A DNA stretch of 64,000 nt, from positions 1,054,001 through 1,118,000 of the forward strand of contig JASJOG010000085.1 in the NCBI GenBank assembly GCA_030142905.1. Direction: 5' to 3'. Positions within the stretch are counted from its first letter, which is position 1. Every line of letters starts with the position of its first letter. The translations under genes were made by a program, and so were the position numbers. The notes beneath the pieces were generated by a model. That model made no database searches. It saw nothing but the letters and a program-made list of their open reading frames with translations, and was not told where the DNA came from. Shown here one piece after another: positions 1-11,001 of the stretch. The stretch is from Heliopora coerulea. Lineage: Eukaryota; Cnidaria; Anthozoa; Scleralcyonacea; Helioporidae.

Positions 1-1017
1 ACGAAGTGTAGGTGGAATTTGACATGCTTCAGAGATGTTTTGAAGCTTTTGATAAGGCGTAGCCTTGACAACGGAGCACATTAGAAAATTTTAAACCACT
101 GAACGTTGTCATAACGCCAACCATACGCTTTAAATCTCCTAGTGAAACTTAATATAGGCCAAGTTTGAACACGAAAGTTCCATGAGATCCAGATATTCCT
201 GGGTAACCCCAAAAACAACGCAGAGCCAATTGAAGTGTGCATTATAGATGTAACTAAATCGCATTTGTAGGTTTACTCGGAATGACATTTGGATATTAGA
301 GCATACCAACTTGACATTTCAATAGTATCAACGACTTGGTAACTGTTATGAAAGTTTGGACCACTTCACCAATTCTATGTACACTCTATCTGACAAGGGA
401 AAATTTCCTTCATCAAAAATAAATTCCATTCAATGTGATCGAGTGTAGATGCCAAATATTCGTTGAATTTCCCCTTTTCACTACTTAGTTTATTATTGGT
501 TTGTTCCTTCTTATTGGTCATTTTTGCGTCACATGACTCTTTCACCTATGAAAAGATCAAATAGTTTGTCACTTCACGTTTCACTACGACGAAACGTTTT
601 TGCTCAATATATACTTTCAGAAGTTTCAATAGTTCCCCGACACTTTTAATTAAAACAGTTTTTTTTACACGTCTTTCAACCGCTGACCTGTACATAACGT
701 AAAGATAAACGTACTAGAGAGTGCCGATCCTACGATGGGGGTGGGGTGGGGGTGCAATGCATCAATATACGCACGCGCATCTGAAAACTTTTGCATCCAA
801 ACTACTTTGGACAAATGACATGGTTGATCAGCTAATAACATGTCTTCTTAAAGTTAAAAACAGGATGGTGCGTAAAGACCACGATTTTGATGCTTACAGA
901 TCGGCTTAATATATATGTCTATGCGTTCAACACTGTTTACGCTGCACTCTTCCTCTACATCACTGTTTAAAGCAACTGGCATATGTCCACATGACCGTAT
1001 GAGCAGTAATGATAATA

Positions 1018-1222
1018 TAAACTTCAAGTAAATGACAAATTTTTTAATCGTAGACATGTTTCGGCAAAGACTTATGCCATCTTCAGTACAAGTGATATTA
1101 GATTTAGATTACCTTATATAAATATCGCTTGTAATAATCTATTATCCCTTGTACTGAAGATGACATAAGTCTTTGTCGAAACATGTCTACAATTAAAAAA
1201 TTTGTCGTTTACTTGAAGTTTA
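1018..1222. repeat. Inverted repeat (foldback) with a CTGAAGATG...CGAAAC hairpin in each arm
   Basis: The left arm (about 1018-1092) and right arm (about 1147-1222) are reverse complements over roughly 75 bases with a few mismatches, separated by about 55 bases. Each arm carries the motif CTGAAGATG, a short stem and then CGAAACATGTC. Similar motifs occur in the Penelope-like element at 25-28 kb and at 31.76 kb. This is probably a small foldback or miniature transposable element. Confidence 0.75.
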
Positions 1223-1275
1223 TAAACTGGTATATGCATATAGTATTTATAAATACATAATTAAAACAACAACGA

Positions 1276-1325
1276 TAATAATGATGATGATGATGATGAT
1301 GATAGTAATAATAATAATAATAAAG
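1276..1325 (+). repeat. GAT/AAT microsatellite
   Basis: A run of GAT triplets grades into AAT triplets just upstream of the PAN exon. It is a simple sequence repeat with no coding potential. Confidence 0.85.
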
Positions 1326-1373
1326 ATTATAACAATGACAATGATATTAAAATTGCCATCTTTGGATTTTTAG

Positions 1374-2997
1374 ACCTGCACTTCTCGTTCTGATCGCAGT
1401 ACTTGAGATCAACCGCATTCTTTTAACGAAAGGAAGCGAATTTATCGTCAACAGTGAAAAAGACCAAGTCATGGATGACAAATTTCTACTCAAAATTCTT
1501 AACATCTCTGGACAAACAGTTGAGCACTGCCTTCAAAATTGTTTAGAGAGCTGTCTCTGTGTGTCTTTTCAAATATGTAACACGACAGAATGCCATCTCT
1601 GTTCATCTAACAAGTACATAAATCCATCAGCTCTTCGCCACAGAAAAGGTTGTACGAATTTTGTCTTTCAAAGACAAAATTTACAGGTAAGATGATTTTT
1701 GAAGCGTATGGGGACAGAAAATCAGGAGTAGCAGATAAATGTAGACACCTGCTTTAGAGACAGATAATCTGGAACGTTCTAAGGCAGAACTATACGGCTA
1801 TTACTGAACTGTAAGCTTAACGTAGGTTTAATTGACGGTATCGTGAAAGATGGCGGCCATTCATTTGACCACAATGCTTTGCCAGCTTAAGTTTGGTGTT
1901 ATAACCGTTGAACAGCGTTTAACATGTTGCCGTTTAATTTCGATGAAGATATTAAATTGGCCCACTTTCTCTGTATAACAAGTAAGATATCTCTAAGTTA
2001 TGATCTCAATCAACGATACTCCTAAAACTACCAGGGTCTTTGCTGGCGACAGGTGTACAATGGTGGACGCGAACGCAATCTTAAAACTAAAGGATTGTTT
2101 TAGGAGGGGATTATACGTCACTTAAACGCTGTGATCATAATGTTCCAGCTCGTCTCAAATTTTGACGCATTTTCACGGCAGCAACCCTTCAATGTTGTTT
2201 CTTCTTTCTAGGAAAACTACAAACAATGCAGTCATAGTTGTTCAACTATGGTCAACTGCTGCATCAAATCCAACCCGTGCCTTAACGGAGGGACCTGTTT
2301 GCCTCCTGACTCGACACAAAGTAGACGGCGTTTCTCATGCAAATGCCCGGATGGTTATGCTGGGGACCACTGTCAGCAGCCAATCATGTCATGTCGAGGA
2401 TACAGTAAAGGAACTCGTGTTACTGGGAAATACATGGTGTTTGACGTTACCATGAAGCTCTTCAAAGTCTTCTGTGATTTTGATTCAAACTCATCAACGA
2501 CCTGGACATTGATTCAGTCATATCAACGACACGTGGATGTTAAAGGGTTGTTTGATGACATGCCTTTGAACCAGGAGAATCCTTCCTGGAACAAGTATCG
2601 CCTTACCAAGTCAAGAATGGGGTCCATTCAAAATGACTCCACAAAATGGAGAATCACATGCCAGTATCAAAAACACATGCAACTGGGTAGCTCAGAATAT
2701 GTTCGTGGTGAAAACGAAAAAATGGATATCTTAATCCGCAACTCTGGGTGCTTTACAGTCGAATATATTAATGTTCGCGGCTATTCCTGCAGTAATTGCA
2801 CAGCTTTTTTCTGGCAAAGCAACATATACCCCTTGCACTTCTATTCCTTTACAAGGAATGAAACCAATTGTGATTTTCGTCCTCCGGTAGGGTATAACTG
2901 TGCAGACTATTTTGGGGCTTATGATTGCTTGGACAGAAAGCACAGTTGTTCAGAATCGTCAAAAGCAACAACTCAGATTTGGTTTGGAGGGCAATGA
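1374..2997 (+). CDS. Secreted PAN/apple + EGF + fibrinogen-like protein (5' incomplete)
   Basis: Two exons are visible: 1374-1686 and 2212-2997 (stop TGA at 2995-2997). The first follows a possible acceptor (TTTTTAG) and ends at a GTAAGA donor. The second follows TTCTTTCTAG, and both sides of the junction are phase 0. The first exon reads as a PAN/apple-like module with regularly spaced cysteines (HCLQNCLESCLC). The second starts with a calcium-type EGF module (NPCLNGGTC ... CKCPDGYAGDHC) and continues into a domain resembling the N-terminal half of fibrinogen-related domains (VFCDF, then TWTLIQS), rich in cysteine and N-glycosylation sequons. Coral skeletal-matrix and lectin-like proteins share this order. 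The protein is therefore probably extracellular, in adhesion, matrix or recognition. The start and signal peptide are not seen. A hydrophobic run (LLVLIAVL, about 1381-1404) could be part of a signal or anchor. Confidence 0.72.
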
Positions 2998-3084
2998 GCA
3001 ACAGCTGGAGTGCAGGTTTAATGAGAAATCAAAAAAAATAACTCGAAAGCGAATGAGTACATGAATGTTCACCAGGGTACTGGT

Positions 3085-3320
3085 TGCCCACAATTACCAA
3101 CTTGAACACGAATACGAACATTAACACGAAGTGAAACACGAATGAGAACACGAAATCGAACATCACCATGAGCACGAATACGACTATTAACAGAACAAAA
3201 ACACGAACTGGAATGAAAACATGAAAGATAATATGAAAAGGAACACGACGAAAAGCGAAAGCAATAACAACAACAGCAGCAACAGCGTTGGTAACGATGA
3301 TCATAAAAACGAGCCTCGTG
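3085..3320 (+). repeat. Degenerate AACACGAA-type minisatellite
   Basis: Imperfect copies of ACACGAA, ATACGAA and similar 6-8 base units run for over 200 bases. The open frames seen on the minus strand here are by-products of this low complexity. Confidence 0.65.
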
Positions 3321-3360
3321 AAAACCCAACAACAGTCAAAACATCGACAATTGCCTTCAG

Positions 3361-3640
3361 TGGGTGCTGGTAGCACAGTGGTAGTGCACGTGTCTCTCAC
3401 CACTGTGACTAGGGTTCGATTCCGGCCGCGTGCAGTAATCTGATTAAAAGTTACCTTAGTCACATGTGAGAAGAGTGTTGCCCAGTTTGACTCTACCAGG
3501 CATCGCAGGTTTTCTCCGGGTTCTCCGGTTTCATTGGACCCATGAGGGTAGGCCCTTACTGGACCTCTAGGGAGACCAGCTCAGACAGCTGATAGGGTTA
3601 TCCAGTATAAATAAAAGCACTTTACATTTACCTTTACAGT
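3361..3640 (+). mobile_element. tRNA-derived SINE
   Basis: An RNA polymerase III type 2 promoter is visible: an A-box-like TAGCACAGTGG at 3371-3381 and a B box GGGTTCGATTCC at 3412-3423, about 30 bases apart. A non-tRNA body follows that includes the CTCCGGGTTCTCCGG motif seen in many invertebrate SINEs. The 3' end is marked by TACATTTACCTTTA. There is no open frame. The family was not identified. Confidence 0.72.
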
Positions 3641-4761
3641 GTTACAAAACTTCAATTTTAAAATTATAGTGACTGTATTGAAGGCAGTCGCCTTCGTTGT
3701 TTGATTCGGATTACTTCCGGTGAATGTAATCTACAGCCTTGCACAAAACCTACAGAGTCAAGTACTAAAATTCTAAAAAAAGTTACAATTTCCAAGTTTA
3801 AGAGCTCATAAAACCCATATTCCTTGCCGTGCACCTACATTGTTAATCGACCCAATATTTGCGAAGAGTAAACGTACCTATAGCAACTCAAACAATGTGA
3901 GGTCACGTTTTATCAGTTGCAATTCCAGGTCAGGCAAAAGAGGTAAAGCCATCGATGTTTTATAATTCATAGGCGGCGTTGTCTTTCAACAGAGTTTCTC
4001 AGCCAAAACAAAGAAAATGAATAATTTTGAAATCCCAAGAGAATCGTCAAACATCAAAAACCTTATCGCCATTGCACAAAAATGTCACTCATAGCGTTTT
4101 CACGCTCTAAAGAACATGTCGGCTTCTAGAACTTCAACATACATCTGATAAGTCATTGGCTGAGACGACGATTAGACGTATCATGATCTCTACTGGGATT
4201 TGAAATATTTTTTTTGAACGAAAAATTCTGTCCAAACTTCGTAAAACGTCTGTTACTGAAGCTTTCTATTCTTCTACCAGTTCTTCCAGCCGCCTTTCTT
4301 GACTCAAGTACGCCTGTCCCTTTAGCTTAGAATTGTTCACCAGTTTTGGCTTTTGGTTACTATCCTAGAGCTACGCAATGAGTGGCGTGCCCGAAGTGAG
4401 TCGCGCAGGGCTGCATGTTTCATCATAAATGTAAGTTGTACCTCCGATGGTACAAGAGTTAAAGAGTTTATGGTTGGGTTTTCCATACACGCAAGAAGCA
4501 CGTGATATTTCATGAGCTTCTTGCGAAAAACATTGACCCCAACATGAGTTTTGTCCTCCTTCTACCCCTAAAAAAAGAATCCTGGACATGTCACAGTAGT
4601 TTAGACTCTTATGGCGTGAAAACTGTTCTTGGGAAATTGTGGCCAGACAGAACGTTCAACATCCATAGGACTACAACCCTTCCCCACCAAACAAAAGAAA
4701 AAACTCAGTTCCATGCCCAAACCTACAGTCTATCATCTTTATGCCCTAATTTTAAGCTAAT

Positions 4762-7700
4762 TCAATGAACTTTTTCAAAACTTAGCTCTTGTTCAAGAAG
4801 TTTTTTCACTTTCTCCTGCTCATGATCAACGGTCCATAAAGGTGGCAAATAATTTGGTTTCATTCTTTCTAAAAAATGTTCTCTCCACATTCGCTCGAAG
4901 TCCAACAATTCGCCTTGTTCTTTGACTTTTTGGACCACTTCTCTTCCATGCGAAACAAAGTCACAATTCTCTCGCCTTGTTTCTAGTTCAGACGCTTTCA
5001 TCAACATCTCGTCTGTAGGATGTTCAACATCTAAAAACTCGGCTACAATGGAAAGTAATTCGTCGCGTCTCCTTTCAGGAATTTTATCACGAGCAAGAAG
5101 AAGGGCTTTGGCAGCGGACTTCACTTTTTTCAACACAGGATCTTGTACCAACCTGGCTACTTGAGACGAAGCTAAAATTTAACAAAACAATAACAGTCAA
5201 GCAAAAGTGATAACTTTATGGGAAAAAAGAAAAACAACAGTTATATATCAAGGCAACTCTACAGTGAAGAGTGTCATATATTTAATTGCTTTAAATTCCG
5301 TCCTTGCATGGAGTAAGACTGTAGTGCTCTCATTTTTTTTTGAAGTTAGAGATGAAAGATCTAAAGATGTCTGCCCTAAAACGAGGACGAAAAGGTCGAA
5401 AGATTACGGAATGTTCTCGGAGCACGATCTCTACGGACGCTCTGTATGCCAAACTGATACGTTTTCGTCCGTCATTTAAATTTTAACGAAAGGAAAAGTT
5501 TACTCCCGAAAGTTTTACACATTTGTTTGCCATTCGTTCAAAAATTGAACCAAAGGTTCAATTCCACGGAATAGGCGGAGTTCAAGAAACATTCACCGTA
5601 ATTCCAATTATTAAGGACAAAAACAAGAGCCAAGCATACGGAATGACATTGGTCGATTGATTGTTTTGAAATCCTGGACAGAAACCTTGACAATGACTAG
5701 TTTTAGTGAAGAAGCAAGCGGTGGCTGTAGAGGGGGGTGTAAAAACTTTGAGTAACGATGAATCCTTCGCACATCTACATTACAATTTTAGAGCGTGCTA
5801 TATTCACCTTTATCTGTTGGGTCACCTGGTTCCCTTACACCGTCCTGTCCACAAGGGATCCTTAGATACACTGCTGTCCACCCGACGTCAGCAAAAGTTA
5901 CTCGTGGTCTAACTCCAATGCTGGGTCCGATTGGCCAGGTGCATTATAGTCGACAGACATTGAGAAACTGCGAGTGTAACAACTAAACCAACTTTTTTTC
6001 GCCGAAAACAACGCTTATGCCTCGCTTTTTCGTCATATGTTTGAAAAACTAAAATACATTAGTTTCTACTAGAACGACATTACTGCCCTTTAATTTCTGG
6101 AAGATAAAAACTGGACTTGAGAAGTTTGTTGCTCATAATCTACTCGTTAATTTTAGGGAAAACAATTAAATAAAGTCATGGAAGATACAAAGAATGATAT
6201 AGCTCAGGCAAACTTAAAAACATTGTCTCTATACAACAAGGAGATACGTCCCACACCTCCTACACTTGTGCTTTAAAAGTAGAATTTACCTTGATTACCT
6301 AATGGCGCATGGTACTTCTCAGCCAGGCTTTTCCGTAACAGGTCATCATGGTAGGTGGATATCATGTGACACGAAGGACATAATAACAAGACATCGTGTG
6401 AGTGGTGGTCTTTCATACATGCTGGGAAATGCTTCCGGTAGTCGTGAGGAATTATATTTTTTCTCATGTAGCTGTCGTCGCGACCACACACCACACACAT
6501 GTTCTCCTTGAACGTCAGGTAATAGTTGTGCTCAGGGTCCTGGGGCCGACCAGAAGGTTCGAACTTCAAGCGTATGGTATAAGGATCTTCTTTGACGACA
6601 TCAGCTATCAAAGTAAACATTTTGGTTATCACGAGGCATAATCATTTGAGTACCACTCAAATACCAACTGACAATGGTTTGACAGAGACTTTGAAGTAAT
6701 CCCGAAAAGTCACAGTCTTGTCGTCTTGTATTTTCGTCTTGTCTTGTCCGAACCTCTTGAATATCAAGCAACGAGTGGACGTCTTTAAATTACTTTTCAC
6801 TCTTTACTTTTTGAAATCGTCGGCTGATTATATCTAACAGTTTCGATATCCACCGAATATTTTAATAAAATACAGAACAAAGGAAACTCCGAAAAGTGAA
6901 AATAAATTACCGGGAGATTACGGTTGAAATTTGGGTAAAAAAATAATAAATTTTGACGGATTTTTTGGTGACCACAAAATAAGAGATTAACTCATTATGG
7001 GGCAGGGCTCATCGACTTGACGAGTAAAATCGACTGGTTTTAGCCAAAGTAAAATTATCTGGCTTTTGCCAGAGTAAAATTATGAGGGGTTCCCTTGCCC
7101 ATTAATAGGTTAAACCGACTTCGGTAAATAACTGTAGATGAATGCCCTTGGCTACACCTATATGACCCGGCTAAATGTCTCATGCAACAAATGTTGGATC
7201 AGTTAGTGACTTTTTGGAATATGATATGGCAAAAAGTGTCTTAATTATCTTACATTTTTTTGCACCTCGTCTCATCTAAAGCTAGTTTTCTGACTGAAAG
7301 GGAACTTTCGTCCAACTAACACTGTTAGACCAACAAATTTTAGCCATAGCTGTACTGGACAACGACGTTGGAATCCATAGGCGGACCCTACTGGATGTCA
7401 ACCCTGATTGGACAGGAGATAAATACTTGCAAAGTGATTATCACTGCTTAACGGTGTTGTTAAAGTCTCTTTTTGCGCTAATTCGTAAGCTAGCGATAAA
7501 ACATACCCAGGTTCCTGCACAGGTACCAGACAGCTTTTCTTTTATCACATGTGCTCAGCATTTCACCATCAGGTGCTTCAATGACACAGTTCTGATACAA
7601 GGGAGCTCTACGAGGCTGCAACCCAGACTGCTTATTTCTTGTTTGGGAGGAGGATCCTGATTTAGATTTCTCTTTACTTTGGCACTTGTTATTCTTCTCC

Positions 7701-10700
7701 TTTAGCTTGGTTCTAAACGGGACATCCACAACACCTTGACAGAGTGGAGGAACACAACTCCACAGCTCATGGGAACCTAGCAATCCTTCCGTCACTTCAA
7801 TGCTTTTAAAACTTGGATATTGAGGATAAACTTTGGATTTCTGATCAGAATCCACCTTGACTCCTTTTGGTGCTCCAAACATAGAACCAAGCGAAAATTC
7901 GGTGAGTTTAGAGAACAACCCAGAAAAAATGCTGCTTTCATAATTGTTGGTCCTTTCTTGTCCAGATTCATCCAGTATCAACTCACTGCTACTTTCTGCT
8001 GCTTGCTTTTCCATCTGTTCAGCATGGTTGCCTTCTGTACATGATACTGACTTGTTTTCATCCTCACAAGCCACAACATTTGGAGTAGGTTGAAAAAAAA
8101 TTGAGTTACCTCTAAAACTTTCACAGTTGTGGTCCAAAACTTTATTATTTCTAGCATCACATCTCTCCTCCTTTTCTTTGAGCTTTGAAAAAGCCAATAC
8201 AAAGAATATCTTCACTGCAACAATGGCATCATTGGCTGCATACCGAATCTGTCTTTCAGAAAGTCTCTGAGCCTCCCAATCACTGCAACGGATCCTCCAG
8301 TCTTTATCCAATGTTACCCCAAGAATTTGCTGGGATAGAGCAGACAGGCTCATGCTACTCCTACAAAACAAATCTACTGTATTCTATATTCATTCTAACA
8401 GAAGAGAAAGCCTAAACCAAGACTCTTTAATGCACTTTAAAACCACATTGAAAGGTAACAATAATTTGAATTTAAAGTGGTTGGTACACAGGCAGTGTTG
8501 AACAACATGTGAAAAACCAAAAGGAAAAGGGAACTGCAAAGACATATATACAGGAGGAAGAGACTGATATGTTTCACTCTGAAAGGCATTTCTTGGAACT
8601 TTGCTATCTCTTTTCATAAGTCTTAGCAGTTCCTTGACCATTAAAATGTAATGTCTGACTGAAATGGAAAAGTGTAGGATGGAAAACTGTATCAAAACTA
8701 CTATCAAAGCTACCAAAACTATTATCAAAAATCAAAACTACTGTCAAAACTACTACCAATTCAGAACTACTATCAAAACAACTACAAAACAGTAGGATAG
8801 AAAGTAAGTTTTTGCTCATTGGTGGGTTTGGATACAGGGAGTGTTCACCTACTTCCTCTCCCTAAAAATGACCAGTTTTGACTTCCTTTTATCTGCCAAA
8901 AAAATGCAGCTCCTGGGCCTCTAGCAGGGAATACTGGAATCATTAACACACCAACTATTTCTAGTGAGAGAAATACATTTAAAAACTAAAGAATGAGGGT
9001 TTTTCAAGTGATAGTAATAGTAATAATAGTAACAACAACAACAACAACAATAACAACAACAACAACGACGACGACAACAACAACAGCAATAGCAACAATA
9101 CCTGGGAGCCCATAGCAGGCTGAGACCCCTTCCACTGTTCTTAGTCACATGGTATACAGGTTGTAAAAATTGGCAAGTACTAGCAACCCCTAAACTACCC
9201 TTGTCAGGGTCATGACATGCAACCCAAGATAGTGTGTATTTTGGGATGTGCAGACGGGTGAATGGCCACTGCATTATGAGGTTGCTAACAAAATTCTAGT
9301 TGAATTGGCAAAGCAAATAGTATTAAGCCTTATCTTCAGCTGAGAGGGAAGCAGAACATGGACAACTTTGTCCTGGTTGGAGCAGTTTGATGTTTAGGAA
9401 ACATGAGAGCTTGGATATATTGAAGTAGATGAACGATCTTCAAGCTCGATACTCAGAAAATGATATCTGAGCCCCAGACGGGGATCGAACCCGCAACCTT
9501 CTGATGACCGGTTAGACGCTCTAACCATTGAGCTACCGAGACTCAGATGGCGAGCTAAGTTGCAAATTCGATATATATATGTGCGGGTTCGATCCCCATC
9601 TGGGGCTCAGATATCATTTTCTGAGTATCGAGCTTGAAGATCGTTCATCTACTTTGTCCTGGTTGGTGTTCAAAAATTTTTCTGTGGAAAGAGGTGCTGA
9701 CAATATCAATATACCCCAAAGTGAATAACATAATCAAGGGACTTTGAGTCAAAAAGTGGCAAGAAATATATTTGCTGACTCACAAGAAGCTCCACAGAAC
9801 ATCATGGAAAGATGTGATGACAATTTTGATTGGCAATTTGATGAGAAAATAAAACTTGCATCGATTAATAACAAGGAATGGGCAAGAGGCAGAGGGTTCA
9901 TGAAATGAGTAAAGGAAAGATGGAATGATGATTTAAAGAAGAACAAGAGATTATCAACTTAGTGTTAGTTTGAAAGTAGGTAGATGACCCAGGTAGAAGA
10001 GCAAATACTAAATTTGGCATCAGACAAAGAAGTAACAAAAAGAACAGTGAGAGAGATGCAGAAAGTAGTGATTATGGAAAGCAAGACAATAATGAGAAAA
10101 GTAATATCTGGAGTTGCATAGCAGATTGAATTGGGTCACAGATATTCTAGTTTATTAAGGCTAACAATGACTGGTAGCTATCAAGCCATTGGAAGGATTA
10201 AGAATAAGGCCCTAGAGTGCTATTAAAAACCTAATAATTATAACAACAATTGATCAGTCACATTGCTTTAGTACCCATAACTTGTACCAAAGCTAACATT
10301 AAATAATCATTTTATGAAGCTAAGTGTGAAAAACAGTTTTCTTGCTCAGGATCGTTATCTACCAAATAACATTGACCTATGGTGCTCATTTAGGTCTAGT
10401 TAACTCTTGATATCATACACAAGCCAAACCATCTGATTGTTTGAATATCATTGCTACGGTTGTTTAGGGCATCAAAATTCTAACAAAATTACTTCAATAC
10501 TGGAAGCTGAATTTTAAATATTAAAAAAGATTCTGGTTAAGGAGCTGGACTTGATCTATTATTACTCTACCTTGCTCCTTCTTTACCGATGCAATACTTT
10601 ACATATCCCTGACATCTTGAGGCCACGTGTCGCAGATCTACACAGCCTTGCACAACCAAGCCATAACATGAATTTAGTTTCTTGGCGTCTTCTCCAATCC

Positions 10701-11001
10701 CAACCCCAGCTTTTAAAACATTTCTGTCCTGTAAAATCTCTCTTAATTTGTCCGGTAGTCTTCCGTCCATCTGACACAAACGTACCAAGAAGCACCTTCC
10801 ATTTGGAAAAGCTAACTGGAGCAATGCCACGGGACAAACGGGGCAGTCTACTTGTCTTCCTTGGCTAACCCATTCACAATCCAGCCCAAATACAACTATG
10901 TCATATGGGTACTTCTCCAGTTCTTCAATAAGCCGCTCATTACACAAGTTTAAGTCTTCAAAAACCAACACGTCTGTGTCATATTTTTGCTCTTCTACCA
11001 T
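4762..11001 (-). CDS. EXD2: Exonuclease 3'-5' domain-containing protein 2 (EXD2), four exons, 669 aa
   Basis: Exons in transcript order are 11001-10571, 8360-7507, 6604-6290 and 5171-4762. Together they make 2010 nt, and every junction keeps frame. The start is ATG at 11001-10999, with an in-frame TAG six bases upstream. Residues 35-190 form a DEDDy exonuclease domain: D41/E43 in LDCEW (motif I), D105 in GVGIGEDAKKL (motif II) and Y184/D188 in YAANDA (motif III). A disordered insert follows, then a conserved C-terminal part with a CVVC...IIPH...LLLCPSCH zinc-ribbon or HNH-like core (exon 3) and a helical end. Human EXD2 (621 aa) has the same order. It acts as a metal-dependent 3'-5' exonuclease, reported in DNA end resection and in mitochondria. 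Unlike the human protein, no N-terminal membrane anchor is encoded. A tRNA-type foldback sits in intron 1. Confidence 0.93.
6290..6604 (-). CDS. EXD2: EXD2 exon 3: HNH-like zinc-binding module
   Basis: The reading frame enters from exon 2 in phase 1 (NLA|DVV) and leaves in phase 1 through a GTAAAT donor. It encodes ENMCVVCG, then KNIIPHDYRKHFP, then HDVLLLCPSCH. Two CxxC or CxxCH knuckles flank a central His motif, the layout of treble-clef HNH folds. This is the most conserved part of the protein relative to vertebrate EXD2. The HNH interpretation is inference from spacing. Confidence 0.85.
7003..7090 (+). repeat. Interspersed repeat with internal GTAAAAT...GGCTTTTGCCA units
   Basis: Two to three imperfect copies of a roughly 25-30 base unit (CTGGYTTTAGCCAAAGTAAAATTAT) lie in EXD2 intron 2. 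A related copy in the opposite orientation lies at about 52,330-52,405, so this is a dispersed family. Confidence 0.55.
9000..9146. repeat. AAC/ACG microsatellite joined to an interspersed repeat fragment
   Basis: An (AAC)n/(ACG)n tract (about 9028-9095) abuts a 50-base segment (about 9097-9146) that recurs in reverse orientation at about 20,619-20,665. The latter copy also lies next to a trinucleotide tract. Both are probably 3' ends of the same retroelement family. Confidence 0.6.
9387..9654. mobile_element. Foldback element with a tRNA-like core
   Basis: Arms 9427-9494 and 9583-9650 are 68-base reverse complements with a single mismatch, and the match extends a few bases further. The left arm runs into a 72-nt tRNA-like sequence on the minus strand (9542-9471). 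The right arm duplicates only the 3' half of the tRNA and its downstream tail. The left flank (about 9387-9420) matches the tail of the related elements at 55.6-57.2 kb and a fragment at 13,421-13,453. It sits in EXD2 intron 1. Confidence 0.8.
9471..9542 (-). other. tRNA-like sequence inside the foldback (SINE head, not a functional tRNA)
   Basis: It folds as a cloverleaf: a 7-bp acceptor (GTCTCGG with CTGGGGC, using several G-U pairs), D arm GCTC...GAGC, and a T arm closing on GGGTTCGATCC. The anticodon stem has a mismatch, position 33 is C instead of U, and the nominal anticodon is GGT. Because it is repeated at 55.7, 55.9, 56.9 and 57.1 kb with conserved non-tRNA flanks, it is a mobile tRNA-derived module. 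Confidence 0.7.

Larger units (their letters stand above)
1..1373. other. Non-coding stretch upstream of the PAN-EGF gene
   Basis: I see no convincing exon here. The stretch is AT-rich and contains one long inverted repeat (1018-1222) and a GAT/AAT trinucleotide tract (about 1276-1325). Upstream exons of the PAN-EGF gene, including the start codon and signal peptide, could lie here or outside the window, but none could be identified. Confidence 0.5.
2998..4761. other. Intergenic region between the PAN-EGF gene and EXD2
   Basis: The two genes converge here, tail to tail. The stretch holds a degenerate ACGAA-rich repeat (about 3085-3320), a tRNA-derived SINE (3361-3640) and then about 1.1 kb in which I see no exon or clear repeat. 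Confidence 0.6.

Noticed and set aside
3029..3463. 144-codon minus-strand frame rich in Phe/Val
   Set aside because: It arises from the degenerate ACGAA repeat and runs into the SINE.
9471..9542. Functional tRNA-Thr gene
   Set aside because: The cloverleaf has an anticodon-stem mismatch and no U33, and the sequence recurs at several sites with conserved non-tRNA flanks, which is typical of a SINE head.
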